From WM-3-3 sp041660045 (lineage in GTDB: Bacteria; Pseudomonadota; Gammaproteobacteria; Methylococcales; Methylomonadaceae), in NCBI GenBank assembly GCA_041660045.1, contig JBAZXA010000005.1:212198-276197 (forward strand): a stretch of DNA of 64,000 nucleotides. The letters are read 5' to 3'. The stretch's first letter is position 1. Every line of letters begins with the position of its first letter. A program made the translations under genes and the position numbers. The notes below the pieces were generated by a model. The model did no database searches and was not told the DNA's origin. It saw only the letters and a program-made list of their open reading frames with translations. Shown here piece after piece: positions 9,361-19,180 of the stretch.

Positions 9361-10083
9361 TTAGTCTCCTCTCTCTATAAGGGAACCGATATCTTCACCC
9401 ATCATTAGCCTCATAACGGCGCCTTTCTCAAAAATATTCATGACCCGCATGGGTAAGTTATTTTCGCGGCAAAGAACTAATGCTGTAGTATCCATCACAT
9501 TTAAGCGCTGATCCAGCGCTTCATCATAAGTTAAACGGGCATAAAATTTGGCATCTGGCACTTTTTGAGGATCTGCTGAATAAACCCCTTTCACCTTAGT
9601 TGCCTTAATCATAAGTTCAGCATTAATTTCTATTGCCCGTAAACTAGCTGCAGAATCGGTCGTAAAAAAAGGATTGCCTGTACCTGCAGCAAAAATCACT
9701 ACCCGACCTTTTTCCAAATGCCGTACAGCCCGCCGCCGGATGTAGTCTTCACAAACTTGGTTAATCTTTAGAGCGGACATAACCCTAACTTGCTGGCCTA
9801 AATTTTCTAGGGCATCTTGCATAGCCAGTGCGTTTATCACAGTGGCCAACATACCCATTTGATCGCTGGTTACGCGATCCAAGCCTTCTGCCGCCTTATC
9901 AGCGCCCCGCAGGATATTGCCACCGCCGATAACTAGCCCAACTTGTATCCCAACATCACACAAATCTTTAATTTCAGTGGCTAGCCGTTTGACAATATCT
10001 GCATCGATACTGCCACCTGCTCCACTCATTAAAGCTTCACCGCTTAATTTGAGTAAAATTCTCTGGCATATCAGTTTAGTCAT
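9361..10083 (-). CDS. pyrH: UMP kinase
   Basis: The 240-residue protein of the amino acid kinase fold phosphorylates UMP to UDP in pyrimidine nucleotide synthesis. The nucleotide-binding starts LLKLSGEALMSG and LVIGGGNILRG, and the later IFAAGTGNPFFTTDSAASLRA block, are characteristic of the hexameric bacterial enzyme. It sits between tsf and frr, its standard place. Bacterial UMP kinases are usually inhibited by UTP; nothing here suggests otherwise. Confidence 0.98.
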   Translation of the reverse strand: MTKLICQRILLKLSGEALMSGAGGSIDADIVKRLATEIKDLCDVGIQVGLVIGGGNILRGADKAAEGLDRVTSDQMGMLATVINALAMQDALENLGQQVRVMSALKINQVCEDYIRRRAVRHLEKGRVVIFAAGTGNPFFTTDSAASLRAIEINAELMIKATKVKGVYSADPQKVPDAKFYARLTYDEALDQRLNVMDTTALVLCRENNLPMRVMNIFEKGAVMRLMMGEDIGSLIERGD

Positions 10084-10144
10084 AGGTGCAATAGATTGAT
10101 TAAATTGTAAATTTAGACATACAAACAGCGGTGGACGTTTTGGT

Positions 10145-11023
10145 TTAACTGCCCCTAACTTGCGCCATAACTTCTTCAGCGAAATTTTCTTCCTTTTTCT
10201 CTATCCCTTCACCGACTTCAAAACGGGTAAAACGGAGCACTTGGTTACCTTTTGCAGCGACCAATTTACCGACAGTAATTTTGTCATCTTTAACAAATGG
10301 TTGACCTAATAAAGTAATTTCTGCCAAATATTTGCCAATCCGACCGACAACCATTTTCTCGATAATTTCCGCTGGTTTGCCACTTTCTGCAGCTTGTGCA
10401 GAAAAAATTTCCTTTTCTTTTTCTATCAACTCAGGAGCAACTTGATCTTCTGAGACGCATTCAGGTTTACTAGCTGCAATATGCATAGCGATATCTTTAC
10501 CTAATTCTGCATCTGCTTTCGCCAATTCGACGATTACGCCAATTTTGCTGCCATGTAAATAGGCGGCTGTACCACCATCTGCATTGTATTTTTGAAACCG
10601 GCGGATAGTAATATTTTCACCTAATTTAGAGATCAAACCACGGCGTACTTCGTCAACTGAGCTATCACCTTCCAACTTGGCGGCCAACAACTCTTCATCA
10701 GTACTGACATCAGCACTTAAGATGACTTGGGTGACGGCATTTACAAAATTAACAAAATCCTCAGCCTTGGCGACAAAGTCAGTTTCACAATTAATATCAA
10801 CCACAACAGCTACTTTATTATCCGCGCCAAGTTTAACGCCAATGACGCCCTCAGCAGCAGTACGTCCAGACTTTTTATCAGCTTTGGCCAAGCCCGCCTT
10901 ACGCATATTTTCAATTGCCAATTCCAGATCACCACTTGAATCAACTAAGGCTTTCTTACATTCCATCATGCCTGAACCGGTACGTTCACGCAGTTCTTTA
11001 ACCAATGCTGCACTAATATTCAT
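10145..11023 (-). CDS. tsf: Translation elongation factor Ts
   Basis: EF-Ts (292 residues) exchanges GDP for GTP on EF-Tu. The N-terminal UBA-like domain reads ALVKELRERTGSGMMECKKAL, and the core has the CETDFVAK motif near residue 80. It is the second gene of the rpsB-tsf operon, separated from rpsB by 114 bases that contain a GC-rich hairpin with a T-run. In E. coli a comparable intergenic hairpin lowers tsf expression relative to rpsB. Confidence 0.98.
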   Translation of the reverse strand: MNISAALVKELRERTGSGMMECKKALVDSSGDLELAIENMRKAGLAKADKKSGRTAAEGVIGVKLGADNKVAVVVDINCETDFVAKAEDFVNFVNAVTQVILSADVSTDEELLAAKLEGDSSVDEVRRGLISKLGENITIRRFQKYNADGGTAAYLHGSKIGVIVELAKADAELGKDIAMHIAASKPECVSEDQVAPELIEKEKEIFSAQAAESGKPAEIIEKMVVGRIGKYLAEITLLGQPFVKDDKITVGKLVAAKGNQVLRFTRFEVGEGIEKKEENFAEEVMAQVRGS

Positions 11024-11049
11024 CGTTTGATCCTATATTTTCATCATAT

Positions 11050-11075
11050 AAAAAACGCCCCCAAAAGGAGGCGCC
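11050..11075 (-). terminator. Attenuator/terminator hairpin between rpsB and tsf
   Basis: On the minus strand CGCCTCC and GGGGGCG pair (one G-U) around a TTTT loop and are followed by TTTTTT. It lies inside the operon, after rpsB and before tsf, so it probably trims rather than stops transcription. Confidence 0.7.
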
Positions 11076-11137
11076 TTTATTGCCTAGATTTAAATTTGTA
11101 ATGTTACAAAAATTGACTTCTAAAAATTTAACAGGGC

Positions 11138-11878
11138 TTATTCTGCAGCCGATTCTTCAACAAAATCATCTTCTTTAGCCGACATGCCTAAACCTGCTGC
11201 CTTAGCTTCCAATACCGCCGTGGAGATAGTCTCGCAGTAAAGTTTAACCGCGCGGATAGAATCGTCATTGCCAGGGATAACATAGTCAATACGTTCAGGG
11301 GAGTTGTTTGAATCGACCACGCCAACTACAGGGATGCCTAATTTATTGGCTTCACTAATAGCGTTTTTTTCATAACCGACGTCCAACACAAAAATGACAT
11401 CTGGAATGCCCTTCATGTCCTTAATCCCACCCAAACTACGTTCTAATTTTTCAAGCTCCCGCTCCATGCCTAAAGCTTCTTTTTTACTGAATTTCTGATA
11501 CAACGAACCATCCGTTTTCATTGCTTCTAATTCTTTCAAGCGACCTATCGATTTTTTGATGGTCTTAAAATTAGTTAACATGCCGCCTAACCAACGATGG
11601 TTAACATAAGGCATGCCGCAGCGTAGCGCTTCTTCAGCCACTACCTTTCTGGCTGCTTTTTTAGTGCCTACAAACAAAACAGTGCCTTTGTTTGCTGACA
11701 TTTGACCAAGGTAATTCATTGCATCATTAAATAAAGGAAGCGTTTTTTCCAAATCAATAATATGGATTTTATTACGGGAACCAAATAGATAACTGCCCAT
11801 TTTTGGGTTCCAATAACGGGTTTGGTGTCCAAAATGCACACCCGCTTCAAGCATTTGACGCATGGATACTGCTGTCAT
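11138..11878 (-). CDS. rpsB: 30S ribosomal protein S2
   Basis: The 246-residue protein begins with the universal S2 motif MRQMLEAGVHFGHQTRYWNPKM and contains the FVGTKKAAR and PYVNHRWLGGMLTNF segments. It binds the 30S head-body junction together with S1. An AGGAG site lies a few bases upstream of the ATG. A promoter about 150 bases upstream gives a long leader, consistent with the S2 autoregulation known for this operon. The C-terminus is acidic (KEDDFVEESAAE). Confidence 0.98.
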   Translation of the reverse strand: MTAVSMRQMLEAGVHFGHQTRYWNPKMGSYLFGSRNKIHIIDLEKTLPLFNDAMNYLGQMSANKGTVLFVGTKKAARKVVAEEALRCGMPYVNHRWLGGMLTNFKTIKKSIGRLKELEAMKTDGSLYQKFSKKEALGMERELEKLERSLGGIKDMKGIPDVIFVLDVGYEKNAISEANKLGIPVVGVVDSNNSPERIDYVIPGNDDSIRAVKLYCETISTAVLEAKAAGLGMSAKEDDFVEESAAE

Positions 11879-12026
11879 TCATTTCTCCTTAGTTTTAAAT
11901 TTGGAACTGTCAGTTCCACTGGGTTAGGCCTCCACTTACCCCGCTTGGCAACTTTCCGTAATTTAGCCTACGGCCAGCACCCTACCAAACGTGACGATAA
12001 ATGTGAGAATTAAAAAACAAAAATCA
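11879..12026 (-). promoter_or_regulatory. rpsB 5' leader, possible S2 autoregulatory region
   Basis: About 150 bases separate the predicted rpsB promoter from the start codon. The leader is GC-richer and contains short inverted repeats, for example GGAACTGACAGTTCC on the minus strand close to the ribosome site. In gammaproteobacteria the rpsB leader is a known target of S2 repression. No covariance model could be run, so the assignment rests on position and length. Confidence 0.45.
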
Positions 12027-12033
12027 ACTTAGC

Positions 12034-12062
12034 TTTATATCACATTAGCCTTTTTATAACAA
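12034..12062 (-). promoter_or_regulatory. Sigma-70 promoter for rpsB-tsf
   Basis: On the minus strand TTGTTA (12062-12057) and TATAAA (12039-12034) are separated by exactly 17 bases. Confidence 0.6.
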
Positions 12063-12170
12063 TCAAATCTCTGCTAAACTCATTAAATCCGCCATCCACG
12101 CTCAATTTTAATAGCATTACCCGATGGCAGTAATCCCAAAAACCATGAAGCATTTTAAAGTTTCGGCCAT

Positions 12171-12176
12171 TATAAT
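12171..12176 (+). promoter_or_regulatory. Likely -10 box for map-glnD
   Basis: A perfect TATAAT lies 26 bases before the map start codon. No convincing -35 box is found at 16-18 bases, so only the -10 element is claimed. Confidence 0.4.
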
Positions 12177-12201
12177 AACGTAACACCGCTATTAACAAAT
12201 T

Positions 12202-12975
12202 ATGAGCATCTCCATCAAAACTGAAGCTGAAATAGAAAAAATGCGTGTCGCAGGAAGGCTAGCTGCCGAAGTCTTAGACATGATCGCCCCTTATGTGGTC
12301 GCGGGCATCACCACCGATGAACTGGACCAACTTTGCCATGACTATATCGTCAATGAGCAACAGGCTATCCCCGCACCCCTAAATTATCACGGCTTCCCTA
12401 AGTCGATTTGCACTTCAATTAACCAACAAGTTTGCCATGGCATACCGAGTGCAAAAAAATTAAAGCCCGGCGACATAGTCAACGTTGATATTACGGTGAT
12501 AAAAGATAACTATCACGGAGACACTAGCAAAATGTTTTGCGTGGGCGAGGCCAGTGCACACGCAAAACGTCTGGTTAAAGTCACTCAAGAAGCGATGTTT
12601 CTAGGGATAAAAACGGTCAGGCCTGGAGCAACATTAGGTGATATTGGCCATGCCATCCAAACTCATGCAGAGGCTAGCCGGTATTCGGTAGTCCGGGAGT
12701 TTTGCGGCCATGGTATAGGCAAAAAATTTCACGAAGAGCCACAAGTGCTCCATTACGGTAAAGCTGGGACGGGCATACCCCTCGAAGCCGGGATGATATT
12801 AACCATTGAACCTATGCTGAATTTAGGCAAACGCCATATCAAAGTACTCGCCGATGGCTGGACCGTGGTCACCAAAGACCGCAGCTTGTCTGCCCAATGG
12901 GAACATACCATCTTAGTCACACCAAACGGCTATGAAATATTGACGTTACGCCAAGAAGAAATGCATTTAGTCTAA
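12202..12975 (+). CDS. map: Type I methionine aminopeptidase
   Basis: The 257-residue metalloprotease removes the initiator Met from new proteins. The metal ligands of the pita-bread fold are recognisable: the two Asp of VNVDITVIKDNYHGDTS, the His of CGHGIGKKFHEEP, the Glu of LTIEPML and the Glu of QWEHTILVT. It is divergent from rpsB, a conserved arrangement, and only four bases separate it from glnD, so the two form an operon. Confidence 0.97.
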   Translation: MSISIKTEAEIEKMRVAGRLAAEVLDMIAPYVVAGITTDELDQLCHDYIVNEQQAIPAPLNYHGFPKSICTSINQQVCHGIPSAKKLKPGDIVNVDITVIKDNYHGDTSKMFCVGEASAHAKRLVKVTQEAMFLGIKTVRPGATLGDIGHAIQTHAEASRYSVVREFCGHGIGKKFHEEPQVLHYGKAGTGIPLEAGMILTIEPMLNLGKRHIKVLADGWTVVTKDRSLSAQWEHTILVTPNGYEILTLRQEEMHLV

Positions 12976-12979
12976 CGCT

Positions 12980-15670
12980 ATGGAACCTTTATACCCCGAC
13001 ATTTTTTTTGCAATTGACAGTACCTTACAGTTTAAGCGTTTGCTGAAACTAAAAGCTGCCGAATTTTGCGCTCAATTTGATCCCCAGCGCTCGGTGGTAG
13101 ACTTAATTCGGGCAAAATCCGATTTTATCGATGGTATCTTAACTAATTGCTGGCGGCATTTTTTAGGCTCCCACAGTGAACAACTGTGCCTAGTTGCCGT
13201 GGGTGGTTATGGCCGGCGGGAATTATTCCCTTATTCTGACATTGATATTTTGGTACTGCTTAAAGCTGATGACAGCTTTACCTGCAAAGATGAGCTCGCG
13301 CATTTTTTTACTTTTCTGTGGGACATAGGCTTAAAACCCGGTCAAAGTGTGCGCACCATCCAAGAATGCCTGGACATGGCCACTTTAGACCAAACCATTA
13401 TGACCAGTTTGCTGGAAGCACGTCATGTTGTCGGCAACCCGGTACTATTCGAACAATTAAAGCAATTGACCACCAGCGACAAAATCTGGCCATCAGACCA
13501 GTTTTTCGCTGCAAAAATGCGGGAACAGCACCAACGCTACAGCAAATTCCATTGCACTGCCTATGGCCTTGAGCCCAATATCAAAGAAGGCCCTGGCGGA
13601 TTACGTGATATCCAAACCATCGCCTGGGTATTTAAACGGCATTATAATTCCTCGACCTTAAAAGAACTTATCCATTATGGGTTTTTACCTGAGTCTGAAT
13701 ATGAAGAGCTCATGGCCGCCAGAGATACTTTATGGCGCATCCGCTATGCCCTGCATTTATTAACACAACGGGAAGAAGACCGGTTAATTTTTGACTATCA
13801 GCGCGACCTGGCACAGCAATTTGGTTTTAGTGACGAAAACCAAGCCTATAACCAGGATGTTGAGCGCTTTATGCAGTTTTATTTTAAAACGGTATTGGGG
13901 CTTGAACGCCTTAATGAAATGCTCTTACAGCTGTTCGATGAGCGTTTTGTTAGGGCTCAATTTAGCAGTAGACGCATTACCTTAAATGAGCATTTTACTG
14001 TTATCAATAGCTATATTGAAGCCAATCACGATGCAGTTTTTCAGTGCCAACCCTTGGCACTACTGGAAATATTCCTCCTCCTGGAACAAAACTCAGCGCT
14101 TAAAGGCATACGCGCAACCACCATCCGTCTTATCCGTAAAAACCTCTATTTGATTGACGAGACATTTCGCCAAAACCCCGTGGCCAACCGGCTTTTTATG
14201 GAAATTTTCCGACAACCCAGAGGTGTCACCCATCAATTAAAACGCATGAACCGCTATGGCGTGCTAGCGGCATATTTACCCAGTTTTGCCAATATTGTTG
14301 CACGTATGCAATATGATTTATTTCATATTTATACCGTGGATGAACACACTCTTTTTGTAATTGGCAACTTACGGCGTTTTGCATTGGAAAAACACATTGA
14401 TGAACTGCCTTTCTGCAACAATATTTTTTTATTGATCCCCAAACCGGAAGTGCTGTATATCGCCGCTTTATTCCATGATATTGCCAAAGGCAGAAAAGGC
14501 GACCATTCCTCACTCGGTGAACAAATTGCCCGGGAATTTGCCGTACAGCATAAATTTTCCTCGCACGACATGAAATTACTGGCTTGGCTAGTGAAAAACC
14601 ATTTGATCATGTCGATGACCGCGCAGCGCAGAGATATCAGCGACCCGGATGTTATCCACGACTTTGCCCAAACTGTTGGTAGCATTGAATATCTCAATTA
14701 CCTTTATTTGCTTACCGTAGCAGATATCCGCGCGACTAACCCAGAACTTTGGAATGCTTGGAAAGACGCCTTGCTGAAAGAACTTTATGCTAAAACCCAT
14801 AGCGCTTTACATAAAGGTTTACCTAACCCCAGCACCCTCGCTGACAGGGTTCTTGAAAACAAAAAAGAAGCCAAGGAAGAATTACTTAAACTGGGTATTG
14901 CAGAACCGATTATTCTTCATGCTTGGCGACATGCCAGTGACGATTATTTCATCCGTTATCTAGCCGACGAAATTGCCTGGCATACTATCGCCATAGCGGC
15001 TACGTCAGAAAATCAGCTGCCTTTAGTCTTGTTACGCCCACAAACCCAACGTGGCAGCGCAGAAGTTTTTATTTATACAAGAAACGAAAACGCTATTTTT
15101 TCCCTAAGCACTGCTACCTTAGACCAACTCGGCCTGACGATTTTAGACGCGCGCATAGTTAGCACCATCAATGGCTATGCGCTAAATAGCTTTCAAGTCT
15201 TGGAGCAATCGGGCGAACCCATTAATGAATTGTATCGGGAAGTGCATATTTGCAATGCCTTACGCAATAACCTAATACTTGGTGCTATTAAAGACCGCCG
15301 CAATATCCGCCGGCAATCCCGGCAGGCCAAACATTTCCCCATCCCGACTCGGATCGAGTTCCATGAAGACCAGCTTAACCGTTATAGTGTTATTGAGCTC
15401 ATAACCACGGATCATGCAGGGCTATTATCAGAAATTGGCCGCGCTTTTATACAAGAAGATATTTATTTGCACAGCGCAAAAATTACTACCATAGGTAGCC
15501 GTGCCGAAGATATGTTTTATGTAACTGATACTACACATAAGCCTATAATAGACCGCGATAAACAGCAAAAAATTCAGGCCGCAATCCTGAACTTTATCAC
15601 CGATAAAACTGGCGAAAACTGGGCTGCCAACAACCAAAGCTTCCCTAACCAAATACAGCAGCTCAATTAG
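12980..15670 (+). CDS. glnD: Bifunctional PII uridylyltransferase/uridylyl-removing enzyme GlnD
   Basis: The 896-residue nitrogen sensor modifies PII (GlnB/GlnK) with UMP when glutamine is low and removes it when glutamine is high. Domains in order: nucleotidyltransferase with VGGYGRRELFPYSDIDIL around residues 73-90; the linker with the NIKEGPGGLRDIQT motif near 200; an HD hydrolase domain with ALFHDIAKGRKGDHS near 495-510; and two C-terminal ACT domains (about 695-770 and 803-880) that bind glutamine. All active-site motifs are present, so both activities are expected. It is co-transcribed with map. Confidence 0.97.
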   Translation: MEPLYPDIFFAIDSTLQFKRLLKLKAAEFCAQFDPQRSVVDLIRAKSDFIDGILTNCWRHFLGSHSEQLCLVAVGGYGRRELFPYSDIDILVLLKADDSFTCKDELAHFFTFLWDIGLKPGQSVRTIQECLDMATLDQTIMTSLLEARHVVGNPVLFEQLKQLTTSDKIWPSDQFFAAKMREQHQRYSKFHCTAYGLEPNIKEGPGGLRDIQTIAWVFKRHYNSSTLKELIHYGFLPESEYEELMAARDTLWRIRYALHLLTQREEDRLIFDYQRDLAQQFGFSDENQAYNQDVERFMQFYFKTVLGLERLNEMLLQLFDERFVRAQFSSRRITLNEHFTVINSYIEANHDAVFQCQPLALLEIFLLLEQNSALKGIRATTIRLIRKNLYLIDETFRQNPVANRLFMEIFRQPRGVTHQLKRMNRYGVLAAYLPSFANIVARMQYDLFHIYTVDEHTLFVIGNLRRFALEKHIDELPFCNNIFLLIPKPEVLYIAALFHDIAKGRKGDHSSLGEQIAREFAVQHKFSSHDMKLLAWLVKNHLIMSMTAQRRDISDPDVIHDFAQTVGSIEYLNYLYLLTVADIRATNPELWNAWKDALLKELYAKTHSALHKGLPNPSTLADRVLENKKEAKEELLKLGIAEPIILHAWRHASDDYFIRYLADEIAWHTIAIAATSENQLPLVLLRPQTQRGSAEVFIYTRNENAIFSLSTATLDQLGLTILDARIVSTINGYALNSFQVLEQSGEPINELYREVHICNALRNNLILGAIKDRRNIRRQSRQAKHFPIPTRIEFHEDQLNRYSVIELITTDHAGLLSEIGRAFIQEDIYLHSAKITTIGSRAEDMFYVTDTTHKPIIDRDKQQKIQAAILNFITDKTGENWAANNQSFPNQIQQLN

Positions 15671-15751
15671 GAACTGATACTTGCAGTATTCTGCGTTTAT
15701 ACTCAAATCACCTAATGGCACTAACGCCACACTAAAAAACAGGGATAAACG

Positions 15752-16867
15752 ATGCATAAGAAAAGCCTTGCCAACGATCTTTTTGAGCCTGTAAAAATTG
15801 GCGCTTGGCAGCTTGCCAATCGGATAGTGATGGCGCCCTTGACTCGCTGCCGTGTTAAAAACGATGGCATTCCAGGGCAATTGCAAGCAACTTATTATGC
15901 CCAACGCGCCAGTGCAGGCTTAATTATTTCAGAAGCCACCAACATTTCACCACAAGGCCGTGGTTATGCTTACACACCAGGCATTTTTAACGCTGAACAA
16001 ATTGCAGGCTGGCAACTCGTCACCGCTGCAGTGCATGCAAAACAAGGCAAAATCATCTGCCAACTCTGGCACGTTGGCCGTTTTTCGCATCCCTCCTTAC
16101 AACCCAACGGCGCCTTACCTGTTGCCCCCTCTGCGCTAGCCCCTGATGGTGAAACTTACACCGAACAAGGCATGCAGCCTGTTCCTACGCCGCGGGCACT
16201 GGAAAGCCATGAAATAGCCGGTATTATCGGGCAATACCGGCACGCCGCCACCTGCGCCAAACAGGCAGGCTTTGATGGTGTTGAAATTCATGCCGCTAAC
16301 AGCTATTTACTCGAACAATTTATCAGGGACACAACTAATCAGCGCACTGACCAATACGGTGGCAACATCGAAAACCGCACCCGTTTAGTCCTTGATGTGA
16401 TAGAAGCTGTTGTAGACGTTTGGCAGTCCGGAGACCGGGTAGGAATTCGCTTATCACCCGTCACACCTACTGCGGGCAATACACCCTTAGACAGCAATGT
16501 CATGGCCACTTATGGCTACCTTATAGAAAAATTCAACCACTTCAACTTAGCCTATCTCCATTTCATAGAGGGTGCCACCCGCATGTCTAGGCTAATACCT
16601 GATGGCATAAACTTAGAACAGCTCGCCAAACTTTTTAATGGCCCGTATATGGCCAATAATAATTACACCGCTGAATTAGCCATTTCTGCCCGGCAACACC
16701 ATAAAGCCGACTTAATCTGCTTTGGCCGCCCCTTTATCGCTAACCCAGACCTTGTTGAACGCTTAAAAATAGGCGCCGAACTAGCTGAAGCCCCCCAAGA
16801 AACATGGTATGGTGGCGATTTTCAAGGTTATACTGATTGGCCTACCATCGCGCCCAATACAGATTAA
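15752..16867 (+). CDS. Old yellow enzyme family alkene reductase
   Basis: This 371-residue TIM-barrel FMN enzyme resembles NemA and reduces activated C=C bonds of enones, maleimides or nitro compounds with NAD(P)H. Visible motifs are the N-terminal NRIVMAPLTRCR, the CQLWHVGRFSHPS segment and the substrate-binding His/Asn pair in VEIHAANSYLLEQFIRDTTN, followed by TDQYGGNIENRTRL. An AGGGATAA site lies just upstream of the ATG. It is followed after 15 bases by a zinc alcohol dehydrogenase on the same strand, suggesting a two-gene detoxification unit for reactive aldehydes and enones. The physiological substrate cannot be inferred. Confidence 0.93.
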   Translation: MHKKSLANDLFEPVKIGAWQLANRIVMAPLTRCRVKNDGIPGQLQATYYAQRASAGLIISEATNISPQGRGYAYTPGIFNAEQIAGWQLVTAAVHAKQGKIICQLWHVGRFSHPSLQPNGALPVAPSALAPDGETYTEQGMQPVPTPRALESHEIAGIIGQYRHAATCAKQAGFDGVEIHAANSYLLEQFIRDTTNQRTDQYGGNIENRTRLVLDVIEAVVDVWQSGDRVGIRLSPVTPTAGNTPLDSNVMATYGYLIEKFNHFNLAYLHFIEGATRMSRLIPDGINLEQLAKLFNGPYMANNNYTAELAISARQHHKADLICFGRPFIANPDLVERLKIGAELAEAPQETWYGGDFQGYTDWPTIAPNTD

Positions 16868-16882
16868 TATAAGAGATTTAAA

Positions 16883-17938
16883 ATGTTAAAAAGCTACGGC
16901 TATGCCGCTTTTGATGCCAAAACCCCTTTACAGCCTTATAATTTTGAGCGCCGCGAACCCAGTACACAGGATGTAAAAATTACCATCCTGTACTGTGGTG
17001 TTTGTCATAGTGATATACACCAAGCCCGTAACGAATGGCAGGGTAGCACTTACCCAATAGTACCCGGGCATGAGATTGTTGGCCGGGTCACACAAGTAGG
17101 CTCCGCCGTGCATGACTTTAAAGTAGGTGATTTAGTCGGAGTAGGTTGCATGGTTGATTCATGTGGCAGCTGCCCCGATTGCGAAGACCATCAGGAGCAA
17201 TTTTGCAATCAAACCACCTTTACTTACAATAGCAAAGACAAACATACCGGTTTAATGACCTATGGCGGATATTCCAATCAAATTGTCGTGGATCGACGTT
17301 TTGTCCTACGCGTTCCTGAAACCCTAAACTTAGCTGCTGTTGCGCCATTATTATGCGCTGGCATTACCACTTATTCACCCTTACGCCATTGGCAAATTCA
17401 ACGCGGCGACAAGGTCGGTATAGTTGGCCTAGGTGGGCTTGGCCATATGGGAATAAAATTTGCCCATGCTATGGGCGCCCATGTCGTGTTGTTTACTACT
17501 TCTGCCAACAAAACTGAAGACGCCAAATTACTCGGCGCAAACGAGGTGGTCATTTCCAAAAAACCCGAAAACATGCAAAAACATGCCCTCAGTTTTGATT
17601 TTATTTTAAACACGGTGTCTGCCCCGCATGATCTTGATGCCTATACCAGTTTATTGAAGCGGGATGGCACACTTTGTTTACTTGGCGTACCGGACCAACC
17701 TCACCCCTCACCAAATATCGGTAACCTGATTTTTAAACGCCGTCAACTCGCTGGCTCCTTAATCGGCGGGATTAAAGAAACTCAAGAAATGCTGGACTTT
17801 TGTGCGCAACACCAAATTGTTGCTGATATTGAATTGATTGCCATAGATGATATAAATAACGCTTATACCCGCATGCTAAATAGCGATGTTAAATACCGTT
17901 TTGTGATTGATATGGCCACCTTATCGGCAGCACCCTAA
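16883..17938 (+). CDS. Zinc-dependent NAD(P) alcohol dehydrogenase, cinnamyl-alcohol/YahK type
   Basis: A 351-residue medium-chain dehydrogenase. Catalytic zinc ligands are Cys41 (CGVCHSD) and His63-Glu64 (PGHEIVG). The structural zinc loop has Cys94, Cys97, Cys100 and Cys108. A Rossmann nucleotide motif GLGGLGHMG follows. The closest family by pattern is the broad-specificity NADPH aldehyde reductase group (YahK/CAD). It forms a pair with the old yellow enzyme upstream and converges, six bases apart, on the FAD hydroxylase. Likely role: reduction of toxic aldehydes to alcohols. The family call is firm, the substrate unknown. Confidence 0.92.
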   Translation: MLKSYGYAAFDAKTPLQPYNFERREPSTQDVKITILYCGVCHSDIHQARNEWQGSTYPIVPGHEIVGRVTQVGSAVHDFKVGDLVGVGCMVDSCGSCPDCEDHQEQFCNQTTFTYNSKDKHTGLMTYGGYSNQIVVDRRFVLRVPETLNLAAVAPLLCAGITTYSPLRHWQIQRGDKVGIVGLGGLGHMGIKFAHAMGAHVVLFTTSANKTEDAKLLGANEVVISKKPENMQKHALSFDFILNTVSAPHDLDAYTSLLKRDGTLCLLGVPDQPHPSPNIGNLIFKRRQLAGSLIGGIKETQEMLDFCAQHQIVADIELIAIDDINNAYTRMLNSDVKYRFVIDMATLSAAP

Positions 17939-17944
17939 GCAATC

Positions 17945-19180
17945 TTATTTAACACCCAACCCCCTCGCTAATTTAGGCAGATTGCCGTCCAAGCCCATGG
18001 CTGAACGCATCAACTTAGTTTTAAGTGGCGTCACCCTTTCCGCGACGCCCAGGCCTAAATTGCGCAAAAACTTTAGCGGCAAAACTTGATTACTAAACAC
18101 CTGATAAAAGGCATCCATTAAAGTCATCATTTTTAAATTTTCCGCACGCCGCATTTTTTCGTAAGTTTTTAAGACCTTTATGTCATCAATTTTTTGGCCA
18201 TTTTTATGGGCCGCCACCAACACTTCCGCTAATGCCGCCGCATCTAAAAAACCAATATTGGCGCCTTGCCCAGCAAGCGGATTGATACTGTGCGCGGCAT
18301 CACCAACCAAAGCCACACCAGACTTGACATAACTTTGGGCATGTTGGCGTTTTAAAGGGAAATTTGCCGTAGCTATCACGCGCGTTAGCTGACCCAGACA
18401 ATCAGGGAATGTCGCCATTAAAGCCTGCAATAAAGCTTCTTTAGAGAGACTTTTTAAGCGACTAATTTCATCAGGTGAGTTATACCAGACTAATGAGGCA
18501 TAATGCCCAGACAACGGCAAAAAAGCCTGCGGTCCGCTAGGCACAAAGCGTTGCCAGGTAATATCTTGCTGCCCATATTGCGTTTCCACATAAACAACTA
18601 ACGCATGTTGCTTATAATCCCAACCCGTAACACCGAGTCCGACCGCTTCCCTGACTCGGGATTGACCACCATCAGCCGCAACCAACACTTTTGCCGCCAA
18701 CTGCCTGCCATCAGCAAGTTCTAAGGACGAATGGGCACCTACTTGGCTGGCTGAATAATTAATTTTTTTAAGTGCGGCAGGGCAAATCAACTCAATATTG
18801 TCAAAACGCTGCAAGCAATCCCATAATGCTAATTGGGTAACCCGGTTTTCAACAATAAAACCTAATTCATGTGCGCCTATATCATCACTGCAAAACTCGG
18901 TATCACCCGCAGTTTCCCAGACCCGCATACGTCTAAAGGGGCATAAGCGACGCGCCAACACGCCTTCCCAAGCCCCTATACTGGCCAGTATTTGTTTGGA
19001 GGCAATACTGAGCGCGGAAACTCTTAAATCATGCGGCTGGTCGGCTGCAAAAGCAGTAGGATGTTGATTTTCCAATAGGGCTACAGTTAAGCCTGTGCCG
19101 CCCAAAGCACAAGCCAGAGTAGCGCCCACCATGCCGCCACCGACAATTACCACATCAAAACTATCTTTCACATTTTCCAT
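17945..19180 (-). CDS. FAD-dependent ubiquinone-biosynthesis hydroxylase (UbiH/UbiF/VisC/COQ6 family)
   Basis: The 411-residue flavoprotein has the N-terminal dinucleotide fold VVIVGGGMVGATLACAL, the middle DG motif VLVAADGGQSRVRE and the C-terminal FAD motif VGDAAHSINPLAGQGANIGFLDAA. Members hydroxylate the ubiquinone ring at C1, C5 or C6. Sequence inspection alone does not separate UbiH, UbiF and UbiI, so no symbol is given. No other ubi gene is adjacent. Full length for the family. Confidence 0.9.
   Translation of the reverse strand: MENVKDSFDVVIVGGGMVGATLACALGGTGLTVALLENQHPTAFAADQPHDLRVSALSIASKQILASIGAWEGVLARRLCPFRRMRVWETAGDTEFCSDDIGAHELGFIVENRVTQLALWDCLQRFDNIELICPAALKKINYSASQVGAHSSLELADGRQLAAKVLVAADGGQSRVREAVGLGVTGWDYKQHALVVYVETQYGQQDITWQRFVPSGPQAFLPLSGHYASLVWYNSPDEISRLKSLSKEALLQALMATFPDCLGQLTRVIATANFPLKRQHAQSYVKSGVALVGDAAHSINPLAGQGANIGFLDAAALAEVLVAAHKNGQKIDDIKVLKTYEKMRRAENLKMMTLMDAFYQVFSNQVLPLKFLRNLGLGVAERVTPLKTKLMRSAMGLDGNLPKLARGLGVK

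Noticed and set aside
11900..12010. Possible tRNA in the GC-richer rpsB leader
   Set aside because: No cloverleaf, no TTCGA-like T-loop and no acceptor stem; the segment fits a leader.
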